Below, one piece after another: positions 1 to 9,023 of a DNA stretch of 64,000 bases. The notes under the pieces are model-generated. The model was not told where the DNA came from. It searched no databases and saw only the letters and a list, made by a program, of their open reading frames with translations. Both the position numbers and the translations under genes were made by a program. Source of the DNA: Aeromicrobium ginsengisoli (GTDB lineage: Bacteria; Actinomycetota; Actinomycetes; Propionibacteriales; Nocardioidaceae); NCBI RefSeq assembly GCF_004134905.2, contig NZ_SDPQ02000001.1, positions 1,054,001-1,118,000 on the forward strand, written 5' to 3'. Position 1 is the first letter of the stretch, and every line of letters begins with the position of its first letter.

Positions 1-695
1 AGCGTGTACGCCTGACCACCCCCGGCCAGATCGCCTACGACGGCATCCTGTGGGACCGTCAGCTCGGCCTGATGGTCGACGACGAGGTCGCCAAGAAGCA
101 ACGGTTCGTCCGCTACGACGACGAGAGCGGCCGGATGCAGGGGTTCGCGAGCTACACGCTCAACGAGAATCCCGCCGACTTCACCCAGCACCGGCTCGAC
201 CTGCTGCACCTCGTGACGGCGACCGACGACGCCTACGCCGCGCTGTGGCGCTTCGTCCTCGAGATGGACCTGGTGTCCGAGGTCAAGGCGCACCTGCGGC
301 CGGTCGACGAGCCGGTGCGCTGGATGGTGTCGGACTTCCGCGCGGTCAAGGTCGCGGAGCTCGACCACCTCTGGATCCGCATCCTCGACGTCCCGGCGGC
401 GCTGGAGGCGCGCACCTACGCGACCCCCGGACGCCTGGTCCTGTCCGTGAGCGATCCGTTCGGCGCTGCCGACGGGTCGTGGGTGCTCGACGTCGACGAC
501 ACGGGCACCCCCACGGTCACGCCCACCGATGATCCGGCCGACGTGTCGCTGACGGTCGAGGAGCTCGCGGCGATCTACCTCGGCGGTGCCTCGCCGGTCA
601 TGCTCCACGCGGCCGGGCGCGTGCGCGGAGACGCCGCGCGGCTCGAAGCGATGTTCCGCTCCCCCGTCGCACCGTTCCTGAGCCACTGGTTCTGA
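1..695 (+). CDS. Eis-like GNAT acyltransferase, C-terminal part
   Basis: The frame enters from outside the window (codons run from base 3) and stops at 693-695. About 230 residues are visible and resemble the C-terminal, sterol-carrier-like half of Eis-type GNAT acetyltransferases, which acetylate amines such as aminoglycosides. Landmarks are the block WIRILDVPAALEAR and a chain that ends in a bare Phe; in Eis the carboxylate of the terminal Phe is the catalytic base. The acetyl-CoA-binding N-terminal domain lies upstream and cannot be judged. The next gene starts one base after the stop, so the two are probably cotranscribed. The natural substrate is unknown. Confidence 0.8.
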   Translation, partial: RVRLTTPGQIAYDGILWDRQLGLMVDDEVAKKQRFVRYDDESGRMQGFASYTLNENPADFTQHRLDLLHLVTATDDAYAALWRFVLEMDLVSEVKAHLRPVDEPVRWMVSDFRAVKVAELDHLWIRILDVPAALEARTYATPGRLVLSVSDPFGAADGSWVLDVDDTGTPTVTPTDDPADVSLTVEELAAIYLGGASPVMLHAAGRVRGDAARLEAMFRSPVAPFLSHWF

Positions 696-696
696 C

Positions 697-1185
697 GTGC
701 AGATCCGTACGTTCGAGGTCGACGACTGGCCGCAGGTCTGGCCGCCGATCGTGCGCGCTGTCGTGCGTGCGGCCGACACGTTCACCTACGACCCGGCGAT
801 GACGGCAGAGCAGGCGTACGACATCTGGGTGCAGCCGGCGCCGGGCCGCACGGTGGTCACACACGACGGCGAGACGATCCTCGGCACGGCGCACATGAAC
901 ACCAACCGGCCGGGTCCCGGCGCGCACGTCGCCACGGCGAGCTTCATGGTCGCCGCGAATGCTCGTGGCCGGGGCGTCGGCGGAGCGCTGGTCGGCGACG
1001 CGCTCGACTGGGCTCGAGGACGCGGCTACGCCGGCATGCAGTTCAACGCCGTCGCGGCGTCCAACACGTCGGCCGTCGAGCTCTACGAGCGCCACGGCTT
1101 CACGATCGTCGGCACCGTTCCCGGAGCGTTCGAGCATCCGACGCAGGGCCGGGTCGGGCTCCACGTGATGTACGCGGAGCTCTAG
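697..1185 (+). CDS. GNAT family N-acetyltransferase
   Basis: A single-domain GNAT enzyme of 162 residues, the usual length. The acetyl-CoA pyrophosphate loop is visible as ARGRGVGGALV near residue 90, followed by the typical C-terminal block ending ELYERHGF. The start is GTG, one base after the upstream Eis-like gene. Substrate unknown. The stop codon TAG overlaps the TAG of the convergent oxidoreductase gene in a shared CTAG. Confidence 0.85.
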   Translation: MQIRTFEVDDWPQVWPPIVRAVVRAADTFTYDPAMTAEQAYDIWVQPAPGRTVVTHDGETILGTAHMNTNRPGPGAHVATASFMVAANARGRGVGGALVGDALDWARGRGYAGMQFNAVAASNTSAVELYERHGFTIVGTVPGAFEHPTQGRVGLHVMYAEL

Positions 1186-2219
1186 AGCAGCTCCTTCGCC
1201 AGCAGCTCCAGCGTCTGCTCGCGCCCCGGCGCCGTACGCGGGTCGGTGCCACGCCGGGCGGACGCGACCGGGTTGACCATGACCTCGTCGACGCCGAACT
1301 GGAAGGCGAGCTCCTGGATCTGGTCCGCCGCCTGCTCAGGAGTTCCGACGACAGCACGCGCCAGGCCGGAGCTGATCATCGCCTCGACCTGCGCGGGCAG
1401 CTCCATCGCCTGTGCGTCCTCGACCAGGTCGAGGGCCGTGAGCGGCTGACCCGTCCGCAGCTTCGCCATCATCTGCAGGTTGGGCAGCATCAGCGCGGCC
1501 GCCTCCCGCTCGGTCTCGGCGACCGCCGCGTTGACCGTCAGGAACGTGACCGGCTCAGGCGCCAGGTCGCTGGGCTGGAACTCCGAACGATAGACCTGCA
1601 GCGCCTCGGCGGTCCCTTGCCCGGAGAAGTGGTGCGCGAAGACGTACGGCAGGCCCTTGGCCGCCGCGAGGTGCGCCGAATACATCGACGAGCCCAGCAG
1701 CCACATGCGCGGCTCGGTGGACGCAGCCGGCGTCGCCTTGAGCACGTAGTTCTGCCGCGGCACCGCCACACGTACGCCCTCGGCACCCATCAGCGCGACG
1801 ACGTCGTCGAGGTACTGCGGGAAGTTCTCGATGTCCGTGTCGTCGCGGCCGGCGGCACCCCGCAGCGCCATCGACGTGACCGGGTCCGAGCCCGGCGCCC
1901 GGCCGATGCCGAGGTCGATGCGGCCCGGTGTCGCGGCTTCGAGCAGCGCGAACTGCTCGGCCACCGCCAGCGGTGCGTGATTGGGCAGCATGACGCCTCC
2001 GGACCCGAGCCGGATCGACGTGGTCTGCGCACCCAGCATCGCGATCAGCACCGGAGGCGAGGTCGCCGCGACCGCCGGCATGTTGTGGTGCTCGGCGACC
2101 CAGAAGCGGGTGAACCCGAGACGGTCGGCGACCTGCGCGAGCGACACGGTGGCCGCCAACGCGTCGCCGGTCGACTGGTCGGTGCGTACGGGGACGAGGT
2201 CCAGCACGGAAAGTCTCAC
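1182..2219 (-). CDS. LLM class flavin-dependent oxidoreductase (luciferase-like)
   Basis: Bacterial-luciferase-like TIM-barrel flavoprotein of 345 residues, the usual family length. The opening RLSVLDLVPV, then RFWVAEHHNM and the strand IRLGSGGVMLPNHAPL, are hallmarks of the MsnO8/YhbW-type branch, which uses FMNH2 for monooxygenation or alkane-type oxidation; the substrate cannot be told. The reading frame stays open further upstream, but the extension is arginine-rich low-quality sequence, so the GTG at 2219 giving VRLSVLDL is preferred. No strong Shine-Dalgarno precedes it. It converges on the GNAT gene with a 4-base overlap. Confidence 0.85.
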   Translation of the reverse strand: MRLSVLDLVPVRTDQSTGDALAATVSLAQVADRLGFTRFWVAEHHNMPAVAATSPPVLIAMLGAQTTSIRLGSGGVMLPNHAPLAVAEQFALLEAATPGRIDLGIGRAPGSDPVTSMALRGAAGRDDTDIENFPQYLDDVVALMGAEGVRVAVPRQNYVLKATPAASTEPRMWLLGSSMYSAHLAAAKGLPYVFAHHFSGQGTAEALQVYRSEFQPSDLAPEPVTFLTVNAAVAETEREAAALMLPNLQMMAKLRTGQPLTALDLVEDAQAMELPAQVEAMISSGLARAVVGTPEQAADQIQELAFQFGVDEVMVNPVASARRGTDPRTAPGREQTLELLAKELL

Positions 2220-2257
2220 ACCATGGGCAACGCGCGACCCACGCCGATGCTTCCCGC

Positions 2258-4771
2258 TCAGCTGATCTTGGTCACCTTGCCGGTCGATCCGAACGTCACG
2301 GTGCGGGTGACCTGCGACCCCGCAGCGTTGCGAGCGCAGTAGGTGAACGCCGTCGCGAGCCGCGTGTGAGGCTGGCCGGCCCTGAGCAGCACGTTCTGCA
2401 CCGTGGTGCCGAGCGGGATGCCCTTGATGACGCTCTCGGCCTTGATCGCGCGGGGATCGCGGCATGCGTCGTTGGTGACGCCGACAGCGCGCTCCCACAT
2501 GTCGAGGTACGCCTCGGAGCCGCGCGCCATGTCGTCGGCGATCGCCTGGCCACCCTGCTTGCGCAGGTCCTCGATCCAGTCGGGGTAGAGCCCGTAGTGT
2601 GCGACGCCGTCGACATTGATGTCGTACGTCCGCTCGCCGCTGACCTGCTGGTCGATCGTGACGCCACCGAGACCGGTGAACGGGTAGGTCACCTTGTTCG
2701 GGGCGTCCGCGCCGCGCGGATTGCCCTGCGCGCCGAGGCCGTTGATGTCGGCGCCGTAGCCGAAGCCGAAGTAGTAGCGCGGGTCAGCCCAGGTCAGGTG
2801 CTTGCGCCACTTCTCGACGAAGCCCGCACTGTCACCCGCATAGGGCGTCACGACGCCACCGAGCTCGTAGATCCGCGGGTACGCGTCAGGGGTCGACCAC
2901 GAGTGACTCGACACGACGCCGGGATAGTTCAGCTTCTCCGCGAGATCCAGCGACGACTTCCGGGACACGACGCTCATGTGGTCGGGGTCGAAGATTATCT
3001 TGCGCTTCGCCATCTCCTCGATCGTGTGGTCGCCGAGGCTCGTGAGGCCGCGCGCGTTGCAGTGCGGACCAGAGGCATAGAGCGGCAGCTTGATCGGCAC
3101 CGCCAGCCCGGCGATCGCCCCGAACAGAGCGTCCTGCTCCGGGGCGACGGACGGCAGCGCCAGCTGGTCCTTGTCGTGCACCTCGGGGTCGTTGCCGTCG
3201 GGGCACGTGCGCATGTCCCAGAACGACCCGGTCTCGAGGAAGTTGGCGGCATTGATCAGCGGAGCGGCCGAACCGGTGTCACCGGCGACGCCCGACAGGG
3301 CATTGTCGAACTTGTTGACGAGCTCCATCTGCCGCACGCCAAGAGCGTGCACCTCGTCGAGCTGCTGGTCGATCGAGGCGGCGGTGCACTGCGGCTTGTC
3401 GAGCTTGCTGGAGCAGCCGAACAGCGCGCTGGTCTCGATGCCCATCACGACCGCGAGCTTGCCCTGGTTGATGACCTCACGCGCCTGGAACGGGTCCGTG
3501 ACGATGCGATACCAGCCCTTGCCCGGGCCACCGCTCTGCGCGTCGATGTAGCGCTCGAGCTTGCGCATGTCGCTGGCCTGCAGGCGGATCGACTTCATGT
3601 CGTCGCACGAGTTGCGCTTGAGCGGATAGAGCATGCAGAGCTGGTTGTTCTCCACCAGCAGGTTGACCAGGACCCGCTGCCCGCCGCGCCACGACCGCTC
3701 GAGCCACTTGTAGTACGTACCCTCGTGGGTTAGCGAGTCCGGTGCGGGCCAGTCCTTGAACGTCGGCCAGCCGACGGTGTCGTGCGGCTCGATCGTGCCG
3801 CCCTTGAGGAAGTTCTCGAGCACCGCGCCACTGCCGCCCGTGAGCTCGTGGTCGATGCAGTCCTTGAGCGCGTACGCCACGCCGTACGGGTGCCACGGGC
3901 GACCGCAGTGCACATCGCCGCCGAGGAACTCGAACGCCATCCCGTGCGTGTGCGCGTCGAGATAGCCGCGCACCTCCTGGTACGGCGTCGCACCCGCGAA
4001 CGGGTTGCCGGTGACGTTGACGTCGACCTCGGGCCAGGCGTCACACCCGCTCGTCAGCCTGAGGTTGAACGCCGCCGCCGTGCCGTTGACCAGCGCGCCG
4101 GTCGACGACTGGCCGAGCGAGATCTTCGTGGCCGGCAGCGTGAACGTGAAGGTCGAGCCGGTCTTGGTCACGGTCCAGTCGGCCATCGTGCTGGGGTGGT
4201 GGAGCGGCGCCGGGCGCAGCAGGATGTTGGCGCTCAGGAAGGTCTTGTCGGGCCCGAACAGGAGATACGTCCCGAGGTCGGTCGCCTGGAAGTGGAACGG
4301 CAGCGCGCCGGTGATCGACGTGCCCTTGGCGCCGTAACCTCCGCCGTCCCGTACGACCCACTTGCCGGTCTTCGCGGACTGCAGGGCATAGCAACCGCCG
4401 GCCATCGCATAACGGTCCTGGGGCACCGTCGCCCTGGCCGCGGGCGAGGCCGTGGGCACGAGGGTCGGATCCGGTTCGTCGCGCTGCTCGGCGACGCGGC
4501 TGACGTGCGTGACCGCCTCGGTGAGCGTCGTCGGGTCGGCGGTGTCGGCCGACTGCGGCGCCCGGGAGATCGAGTTCTTGGTCGCCGGGTCGTTGTGCGT
4601 GTGCGGCTTCGACTCGTCGATCACGGCAGTCGCCGCCGGTGCCGTCGCCGGTCGGTCGTGGAACTGCTGGGCCCAGCTCGCGTACGCGGGGAACGATCCC
4701 ATCGTGACGGCGATCGTGGTGATCGCGATCGCAACGGGCCAGAAGTGACGGTGGCGTGAGACCGGCCGCAT
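2258..4771 (-). CDS. Large secreted metal-dependent hydrolase-like protein
   Basis: An 837-residue protein with an N-terminal hydrophobic segment (residues about 11-30) ending in AYA-SWA, which reads as a signal peptide or anchor. Residues 40-250 form a Ser/Thr/Pro-rich and beta-rich region. The catalytic part starts near residue 272 with DAHTHG, the His-x-His metal motif of amidohydrolase-fold enzymes, and later shows FDPDHMS and SSHSWS, as in amidohydrolase/renal-dipeptidase-like folds. Substrate unknown. The ATG at 4771 is chosen because GGGAGG lies 5 bases upstream; a TTG 12 bases earlier is in frame but overlaps that site. An inverted repeat covers the ribosome-binding site. Confidence 0.6.
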   Translation of the reverse strand: MRPVSRHRHFWPVAIAITTIAVTMGSFPAYASWAQQFHDRPATAPAATAVIDESKPHTHNDPATKNSISRAPQSADTADPTTLTEAVTHVSRVAEQRDEPDPTLVPTASPAARATVPQDRYAMAGGCYALQSAKTGKWVVRDGGGYGAKGTSITGALPFHFQATDLGTYLLFGPDKTFLSANILLRPAPLHHPSTMADWTVTKTGSTFTFTLPATKISLGQSSTGALVNGTAAAFNLRLTSGCDAWPEVDVNVTGNPFAGATPYQEVRGYLDAHTHGMAFEFLGGDVHCGRPWHPYGVAYALKDCIDHELTGGSGAVLENFLKGGTIEPHDTVGWPTFKDWPAPDSLTHEGTYYKWLERSWRGGQRVLVNLLVENNQLCMLYPLKRNSCDDMKSIRLQASDMRKLERYIDAQSGGPGKGWYRIVTDPFQAREVINQGKLAVVMGIETSALFGCSSKLDKPQCTAASIDQQLDEVHALGVRQMELVNKFDNALSGVAGDTGSAAPLINAANFLETGSFWDMRTCPDGNDPEVHDKDQLALPSVAPEQDALFGAIAGLAVPIKLPLYASGPHCNARGLTSLGDHTIEEMAKRKIIFDPDHMSVVSRKSSLDLAEKLNYPGVVSSHSWSTPDAYPRIYELGGVVTPYAGDSAGFVEKWRKHLTWADPRYYFGFGYGADINGLGAQGNPRGADAPNKVTYPFTGLGGVTIDQQVSGERTYDINVDGVAHYGLYPDWIEDLRKQGGQAIADDMARGSEAYLDMWERAVGVTNDACRDPRAIKAESVIKGIPLGTTVQNVLLRAGQPHTRLATAFTYCARNAAGSQVTRTVTFGSTGKVTKIS

Positions 4772-4776
4772 GGAGC

Positions 4777-4795
4777 CTCCCAAGTTACTTGGGAG
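4777..4795. promoter_or_regulatory. Perfect inverted repeat over the ribosome-binding site
   Basis: CTCCCAAGT and ACTTGGGAG are perfect 9-bp arms separated by one base. The left arm contains the complement of the GGGAG Shine-Dalgarno of the secreted hydrolase gene, whose ATG begins 6 bases away. It could be a repressor operator or, if transcribed, a hairpin that hides the ribosome-binding site; a one-base loop favours the DNA operator reading. Confidence 0.5.
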
Positions 4796-4857
4796 TCATA
4801 ACGAGACGTGCGTCACGAAAGTCACGCGAACGTACAACTCAGGCCCTCCTGTACAGC

Positions 4858-5730
4858 TCAGGCGACGTCGTTCATCTCAGGCATCGTCGACGGGAAGGTG
4901 CCGAGCCGCTCGACCATGAACCCGCCGGGGTACGTCTTGATGCGCTTGAGGTCGCGCGCGTAGTGCGGCTTGCGGCGTGGCGGCATGAACCGCTCGATCC
5001 GTGCCCGCAGCCGCAGCCCACCGCGGGCCATGGCGACGACCGGGCGCGACGGCTTCTCGTAGCCGAACGCGTCGAGCAGCGCGTCATCCATCAGGGCCCG
5101 GCTGAACACCTCGACGGGCTTGGCGGCGATGCGGGGGTAGAACGAGACGAGCAGCTCGAGCGTCGCGTCGGCCACGGCCCGCGTCTTGGGGTCCGGGGTG
5201 AAGTGCTCCGCCTCGTAGGAGTCCATCAGCTCCTCGAACCCGGCCAGGTCCTGCGGGATGTCCTTGATGCCCATCAGCGCGCCGAGCCGCTGGTAGTACC
5301 TGACACCGGCGGTCACCTCACGCTCGCCGGGCTTGCGCCAACCGTAGTCCTGCAACCACCGGTGAGGCACCACGACGAACGTCGCCAGGACGTAGCGCAG
5401 GTCGTCGTTGGAGATGTCATAGCTGCCGTGCATCTGGTTCATCCGGCGCACGGCGGCCCGGCCGTCCTGGGACTCCATGCCGTCGACCAGCACCGCCTCC
5501 AGGACGAGGGCGGTGTCGTCGTGCCGCTTCTGGGTCCGCTCGGTGAACTCCCCGGTGTCGAACAGCAGCCGGCCGATCGACGGCACCGCGTACGTCCGGA
5601 ACAACGCGAAGCTCAGCGCCTGCTGGTAGTCCCACGGGAACTCGTGGTGGAGGCCGATCCGGGCGATCTCCTCGAACTGCGTCTCCGGATCGAGCTCGGC
5701 GATCCGGCGCTGCCAGTGGTCACGTCGCAT
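4858..5730 (-). CDS. MpaB-type oxygenase family protein (DUF2236)
   Basis: 290 residues matching the oxygenase MpaB/DUF2236 family, heme-associated alpha-helical proteins that include latex-clearing and mycophenolate-related oxygenases. Typical blocks are MNQMHGSYDISNDD, VVPHRWLQDYGWR and YYQRLGALMGIKDIP, where conserved His residues would sit near the cofactor. There is no signal peptide. It stands alone between the secreted hydrolase and the esterase, all on the minus strand but with separate spacing. Substrate unknown. Confidence 0.8.
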   Translation of the reverse strand: MRRDHWQRRIAELDPETQFEEIARIGLHHEFPWDYQQALSFALFRTYAVPSIGRLLFDTGEFTERTQKRHDDTALVLEAVLVDGMESQDGRAAVRRMNQMHGSYDISNDDLRYVLATFVVVPHRWLQDYGWRKPGEREVTAGVRYYQRLGALMGIKDIPQDLAGFEELMDSYEAEHFTPDPKTRAVADATLELLVSFYPRIAAKPVEVFSRALMDDALLDAFGYEKPSRPVVAMARGGLRLRARIERFMPPRRKPHYARDLKRIKTYPGGFMVERLGTFPSTMPEMNDVA

Positions 5731-5769
5731 GGCCCGACGTTACCGTGACAGCACCACTGTCACAATGCT

Positions 5770-6714
5770 TCAGAGCGTGCGACCGAGGAAGTCCACGATG
5801 TCGTCGAGGGCGGACTTTGCGACGGGCACGACACCCGGCAGGCTCATGAATCCGTGGATCGCGCCCGTGTATTCGGCATAGCGAACCGCGACGCCTGCCG
5901 CCTCGAGTGCGTCGCGATAGCGCGAGCCGTTGTCGAGCAGCGGGTCCAGCTCGGCCGTCAGGATGAACGCCGGGGGCAGGTCGGCGTGGGACGTGGCCCT
6001 GATCGGCGAGGCGCGGAAGTCCTCGTCACCGTACCGCTCCCCCATGTAGAGCCGGGCGAACGCGCGCATGTTCTTCGACGTGAGCACCGGCGCCTCGGCG
6101 TGCCGGTCCTCGGACGGGTAGCGGTCGTACATCTCGGTGCCGGGATAGATCAGCACCTGCGCCCGGATCTTGGGGCCACCGGCGTCCCTCGCGAGCAGCG
6201 CCAGCACGGCGGCCAGGTTGCCGCCACCACTGTCACCCATGACCGCGATCCGATCCGGATCGACGCCCAGGTCGTCGGCCTGCGCGACGACCCACTCCAG
6301 CGTCGCCCAGCAGTCCTCCAACCCGGCCGGGAACGGGTGCTCGGGCGCCAGCACGTACGTCGGCGAGATCACGACGACCCGGTTCCGTACCGCGATCCGG
6401 CTGGCCATCCACTGCGACTGCTCAGGATTGCCCTGCACCCAGCCCCCACCGTGGAGGTTGATGACCACGGGCAACGGGGCCGTCGCATCGGCCGGGCGGT
6501 GCACCAGCGCGCGGGAGCCGTTGCCAACCGTGATCTCCTCGGCCATCGCCGCCCGGTCGGCGCGCCCGAAGACGTACTGGCCGGGGATGGTGCGCTGCAG
6601 CCTGACCCGCTTGGCCCGGTGCGCCGGGAGGTCGACGACGTCCTCGATGCCCTTGTCGGCGAGGCCGAGCAGGGTCGCGAACACGCGCGTGCGCAGCGCC
6701 ATCGTCGAGGTCAC
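5770..6714 (-). CDS. Alpha/beta hydrolase, HSL-type esterase
   Basis: 314-residue carboxylesterase of the hormone-sensitive-lipase (LipN-like) family. The oxyanion-hole motif is NLHGGGW near residue 88, the nucleophile elbow is GDSGGGN near residue 160, and the expected Asp and His lie in LTAELDPLLD and GAIHGFMSL near the C-terminus. It would hydrolyse short-chain esters in the cytoplasm. The start MTSTMALRT is used; an internal ATG four codons on (MALRTRVF) is also possible. Confidence 0.88.
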   Translation of the reverse strand: MTSTMALRTRVFATLLGLADKGIEDVVDLPAHRAKRVRLQRTIPGQYVFGRADRAAMAEEITVGNGSRALVHRPADATAPLPVVINLHGGGWVQGNPEQSQWMASRIAVRNRVVVISPTYVLAPEHPFPAGLEDCWATLEWVVAQADDLGVDPDRIAVMGDSGGGNLAAVLALLARDAGGPKIRAQVLIYPGTEMYDRYPSEDRHAEAPVLTSKNMRAFARLYMGERYGDEDFRASPIRATSHADLPPAFILTAELDPLLDNGSRYRDALEAAGVAVRYAEYTGAIHGFMSLPGVVPVAKSALDDIVDFLGRTL

Positions 6715-6771
6715 GCCCGCGAGCGTAGCCGTTCGCGCCCCGACTCACACGGCGAGCCGTACGCTCGTCCC

Positions 6772-7035
6772 ATGGAGCTGAGCCCGCTGTCGCCATCACT
6801 CGGCGAGGTGCTCTTCACGATGGCCAACTGGGTGGCATTCCTCCTGGTCGCCGTCGCGAGCTACCGCCGGAGCCGGTGCCTGAGCGGCTACCCGGTCTGG
6901 AAGAGCCTCGTGATCGGCGTGGTCGCCGGTGCCTGGTGGCCCCTGTGGCTGATCGTCTGGTTCGTCAATCGCGATCGCATCGCCTGGGAGTGGCGCGAGT
7001 ATCGCCGAGAGCGCACGCTCTCGCCTGCCGCCTGA
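6772..7035 (+). CDS. Small two-helix membrane protein
   Basis: 87 residues with two hydrophobic helices, about residues 17-31 (ANWVAFLLVAVASY) and 45-64 (SLVIGVVAGAWWPLWLIVW), followed by a basic, Arg-rich tail. I do not recognise a family. The stop TGA (7033-7035) abuts the stop of the convergent helicase gene, forming the palindrome TGATCA. It begins 57 bases from the divergent esterase gene, so a shared promoter region lies between them. Confidence 0.6.
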   Translation: MELSPLSPSLGEVLFTMANWVAFLLVAVASYRRSRCLSGYPVWKSLVIGVVAGAWWPLWLIVWFVNRDRIAWEWREYRRERTLSPAA

Positions 7036-8730
7036 TCAACCAGAGGCCTTGAGCGCCCAGACGCGAATCGCGTCGATGCGCTCCTGCAGCTGCGCCGCCG
7101 AGGCCTGCGCCGCCGGGGGCCCGCCACACTGCTGCCGCAGCCGGCTGTGCGTGACACCGTGCGGGGCGCCCGTGCGGTGGTGCCACGCGCCGACCAGCGC
7201 GTGCAGCTCACGTCGCAGCTCGCTGCGCTTCTCGAACGCGACATCGGCCTCGGGCGCCGAGGCGTCCTTGGCCTTCGCCTTGGCCCGCTTGGCCCGCGAC
7301 GTGCGCAGCAGCTCAGCGACCTGGTCGTGGTCGAGCAGACCCGGTATGCCCAGGAAGTCCAGCTCGCCGTCGTCATCCGACAATGCGTCGTAGCCGAACT
7401 CGCCACCGTCGTAGACGAGCCGGTCGAACGACGCATCACTGGCGAGCGCGCGATATTCGCCCAGCTGGTCCGAGGCGCCCTGGTCTTCATTGGCCTTGGC
7501 CATCAGCTCGTCCTCGGCGGCGAACAGGTCTTCCTCGTCCTTGACCGGCCGGCCGATGACATGGTCGCGTTGCGCCTCGAGGTCGGCGGCCAGCGCCAGC
7601 AGGCGCGGCACGCTGGGCACGAAGATCGACGCGGTCTCGCCCTTGCGCCGGGCCCGGACGAACCGGCCGACAGCCTGCGCGAAGTAGAGCGGGGTCGCCG
7701 TCGTCGTGGCGTAGACGCCGACTGACAGTCGAGGGATGTCGACACCCTCGGAGACCATGCGCACCGCGACCATCCACGGCGTCATGCCGGCCGAGAAGTC
7801 GGCGATGCGGGCGCTCGAGGTCGACTCGTCCGACAGCACGACGGTCGGCGTGGTGCCGGTGATCTCGGCGAGCACTGCGGCGTAGGCCCGCGCGGAGTCC
7901 TGGTCGCTCGCGATCACGAGACCACCGGCGTCGGGGACGTCGCGGCGCACCTCCATCAACCGGGTGTGCGCCGCGGTGAGCACCTCGGGGATCCACGAGC
8001 CGTTGGGGTCCAAGGCGGTGCGCAGCGCCTGCGCCGTCGCCGCCCGGTCGAGCGGCTCACCGAGGCGCGCCGCGACCTCGTCGCCCATGCGCGTGCGCCA
8101 GTGCATCTGCCCGGAGTAGGCCATGAACAGCACCGGGCGTACGACCCGGTCCTTGAGCGCCTTGCCATAGCCGTAGGAGTAGTCAGCGATGCTCGTCATC
8201 GTGCCGTCGTCCTGCGGGGCATACGTGACGAACGGGATCGGGTTGTCGTCGGAGCGGAACGGCGTGCCGGTCAGGGCGAGTCGTCGCACGGCCGGTTCGC
8301 ACGCCTCCTGGACCGCGTCGCCCCACGACAGCGCGTCGGCCGCGTGGTGGACCTCGTCGAGGATCACCATCGTCGGCCGGTGCTCGATGCGGGCTCGGTA
8401 GGCGTTGGGGTTCACGGCGAGCCCGGCATACGTCACGGCGAAGCCCTGGAAGTCCCTGCCGAGCACGCCCTGCCCCGCGAGTGAAGGGTCGAGCGTGATG
8501 CCGATGCCGGACGCGGCGAGCGCCCACTGGGTCTTGAGGTGGTCCGTGGGCGTGACGATGACGACACGCTCGATGAGGCCGCGGGCGAGCAGGTCGGCGG
8601 CGATCGTCAGGGCAAAGGTCGTCTTGCCGGCGCCCGGCGTGGCGACCGTGAGGAAGTCGCGCGGTTGCGCGCGCTGGTAGAGCTCGAATGCCTCACGCTG
8701 CCAGACCCGGAGGTGCTGGCTACGCGTCAC
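7036..8730 (-). CDS. DEAD/DEAH-box superfamily 2 helicase
   Basis: 564-residue SF2 helicase. Walker A is ATPGAGKTT near residue 30, the Walker B/DEVH box is ILDEVHHAAD, motif III follows as LTGTPFRSD, and motif VI appears as QAVGRFVRARRKG. This is the DEAD/DEAH helicase usually found beside a DUF3039 gene in actinobacteria; its role in nucleic-acid metabolism is not defined. The GTG at 8730 giving VTRSQHLRVWQ is chosen: it overlaps the end of the DUF3039 gene by 11 bases, which suggests translational coupling. The open frame upstream of it is the DUF3039 gene read in another frame. Confidence 0.88.
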   Translation of the reverse strand: MTRSQHLRVWQREAFELYQRAQPRDFLTVATPGAGKTTFALTIAADLLARGLIERVVIVTPTDHLKTQWALAASGIGITLDPSLAGQGVLGRDFQGFAVTYAGLAVNPNAYRARIEHRPTMVILDEVHHAADALSWGDAVQEACEPAVRRLALTGTPFRSDDNPIPFVTYAPQDDGTMTSIADYSYGYGKALKDRVVRPVLFMAYSGQMHWRTRMGDEVAARLGEPLDRAATAQALRTALDPNGSWIPEVLTAAHTRLMEVRRDVPDAGGLVIASDQDSARAYAAVLAEITGTTPTVVLSDESTSSARIADFSAGMTPWMVAVRMVSEGVDIPRLSVGVYATTTATPLYFAQAVGRFVRARRKGETASIFVPSVPRLLALAADLEAQRDHVIGRPVKDEEDLFAAEDELMAKANEDQGASDQLGEYRALASDASFDRLVYDGGEFGYDALSDDDGELDFLGIPGLLDHDQVAELLRTSRAKRAKAKAKDASAPEADVAFEKRSELRRELHALVGAWHHRTGAPHGVTHSRLRQQCGGPPAAQASAAQLQERIDAIRVWALKASG

Positions 8731-8989
8731 CCGAGGGGTCCCCCTCGTCGCCGTCGTTGAGGCTCTCCCAGATGTCCTTGCACTCGGGGCACACCGGGAA
8801 ACGCTCGGGATCACGGCTCGGCACCCACACCTTGCCGCACAGGGCGACGACCGGATGACCCATGATCATCGCCTCGGTCAGCTCGTCCTTGGGGACGTAG
8901 TGGGAGAACTTCTCGTGGTCACCCTCTTCGGTGCGCATGTCGGTGCGCTCGTCGACAACCGTCTGAGTACCTCGCCCGAAGAAAGCCAC
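8720..8989 (-). CDS. DUF3039 protein
   Basis: 89-residue actinobacterial DUF3039 protein. The core VALCGKVWVPSRDPERFPVCPECK carries a Cys...CxxC arrangement that could bind zinc, and both ends are acidic. Function unknown. It lies between yqgE and the helicase, with an 11-base overlap to the helicase, so the three are probably one operon. The tight coupling suggests the protein serves or regulates the helicase, which is inference. Confidence 0.85.
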   Translation of the reverse strand: MAFFGRGTQTVVDERTDMRTEEGDHEKFSHYVPKDELTEAMIMGHPVVALCGKVWVPSRDPERFPVCPECKDIWESLNDGDEGDPSGDA

Positions 8990-9023
8990 GTCGCCAGTCT
9001 AACGAGTCGTCAGGACACGTGGG

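Noticed and set aside
2220..2498. 93-codon N-terminal extension of the luciferase-like oxidoreductase
   Set aside because: It overlaps the end of the secreted hydrolase gene and has antisense-type composition; the family N-terminus begins at the GTG at 2219.
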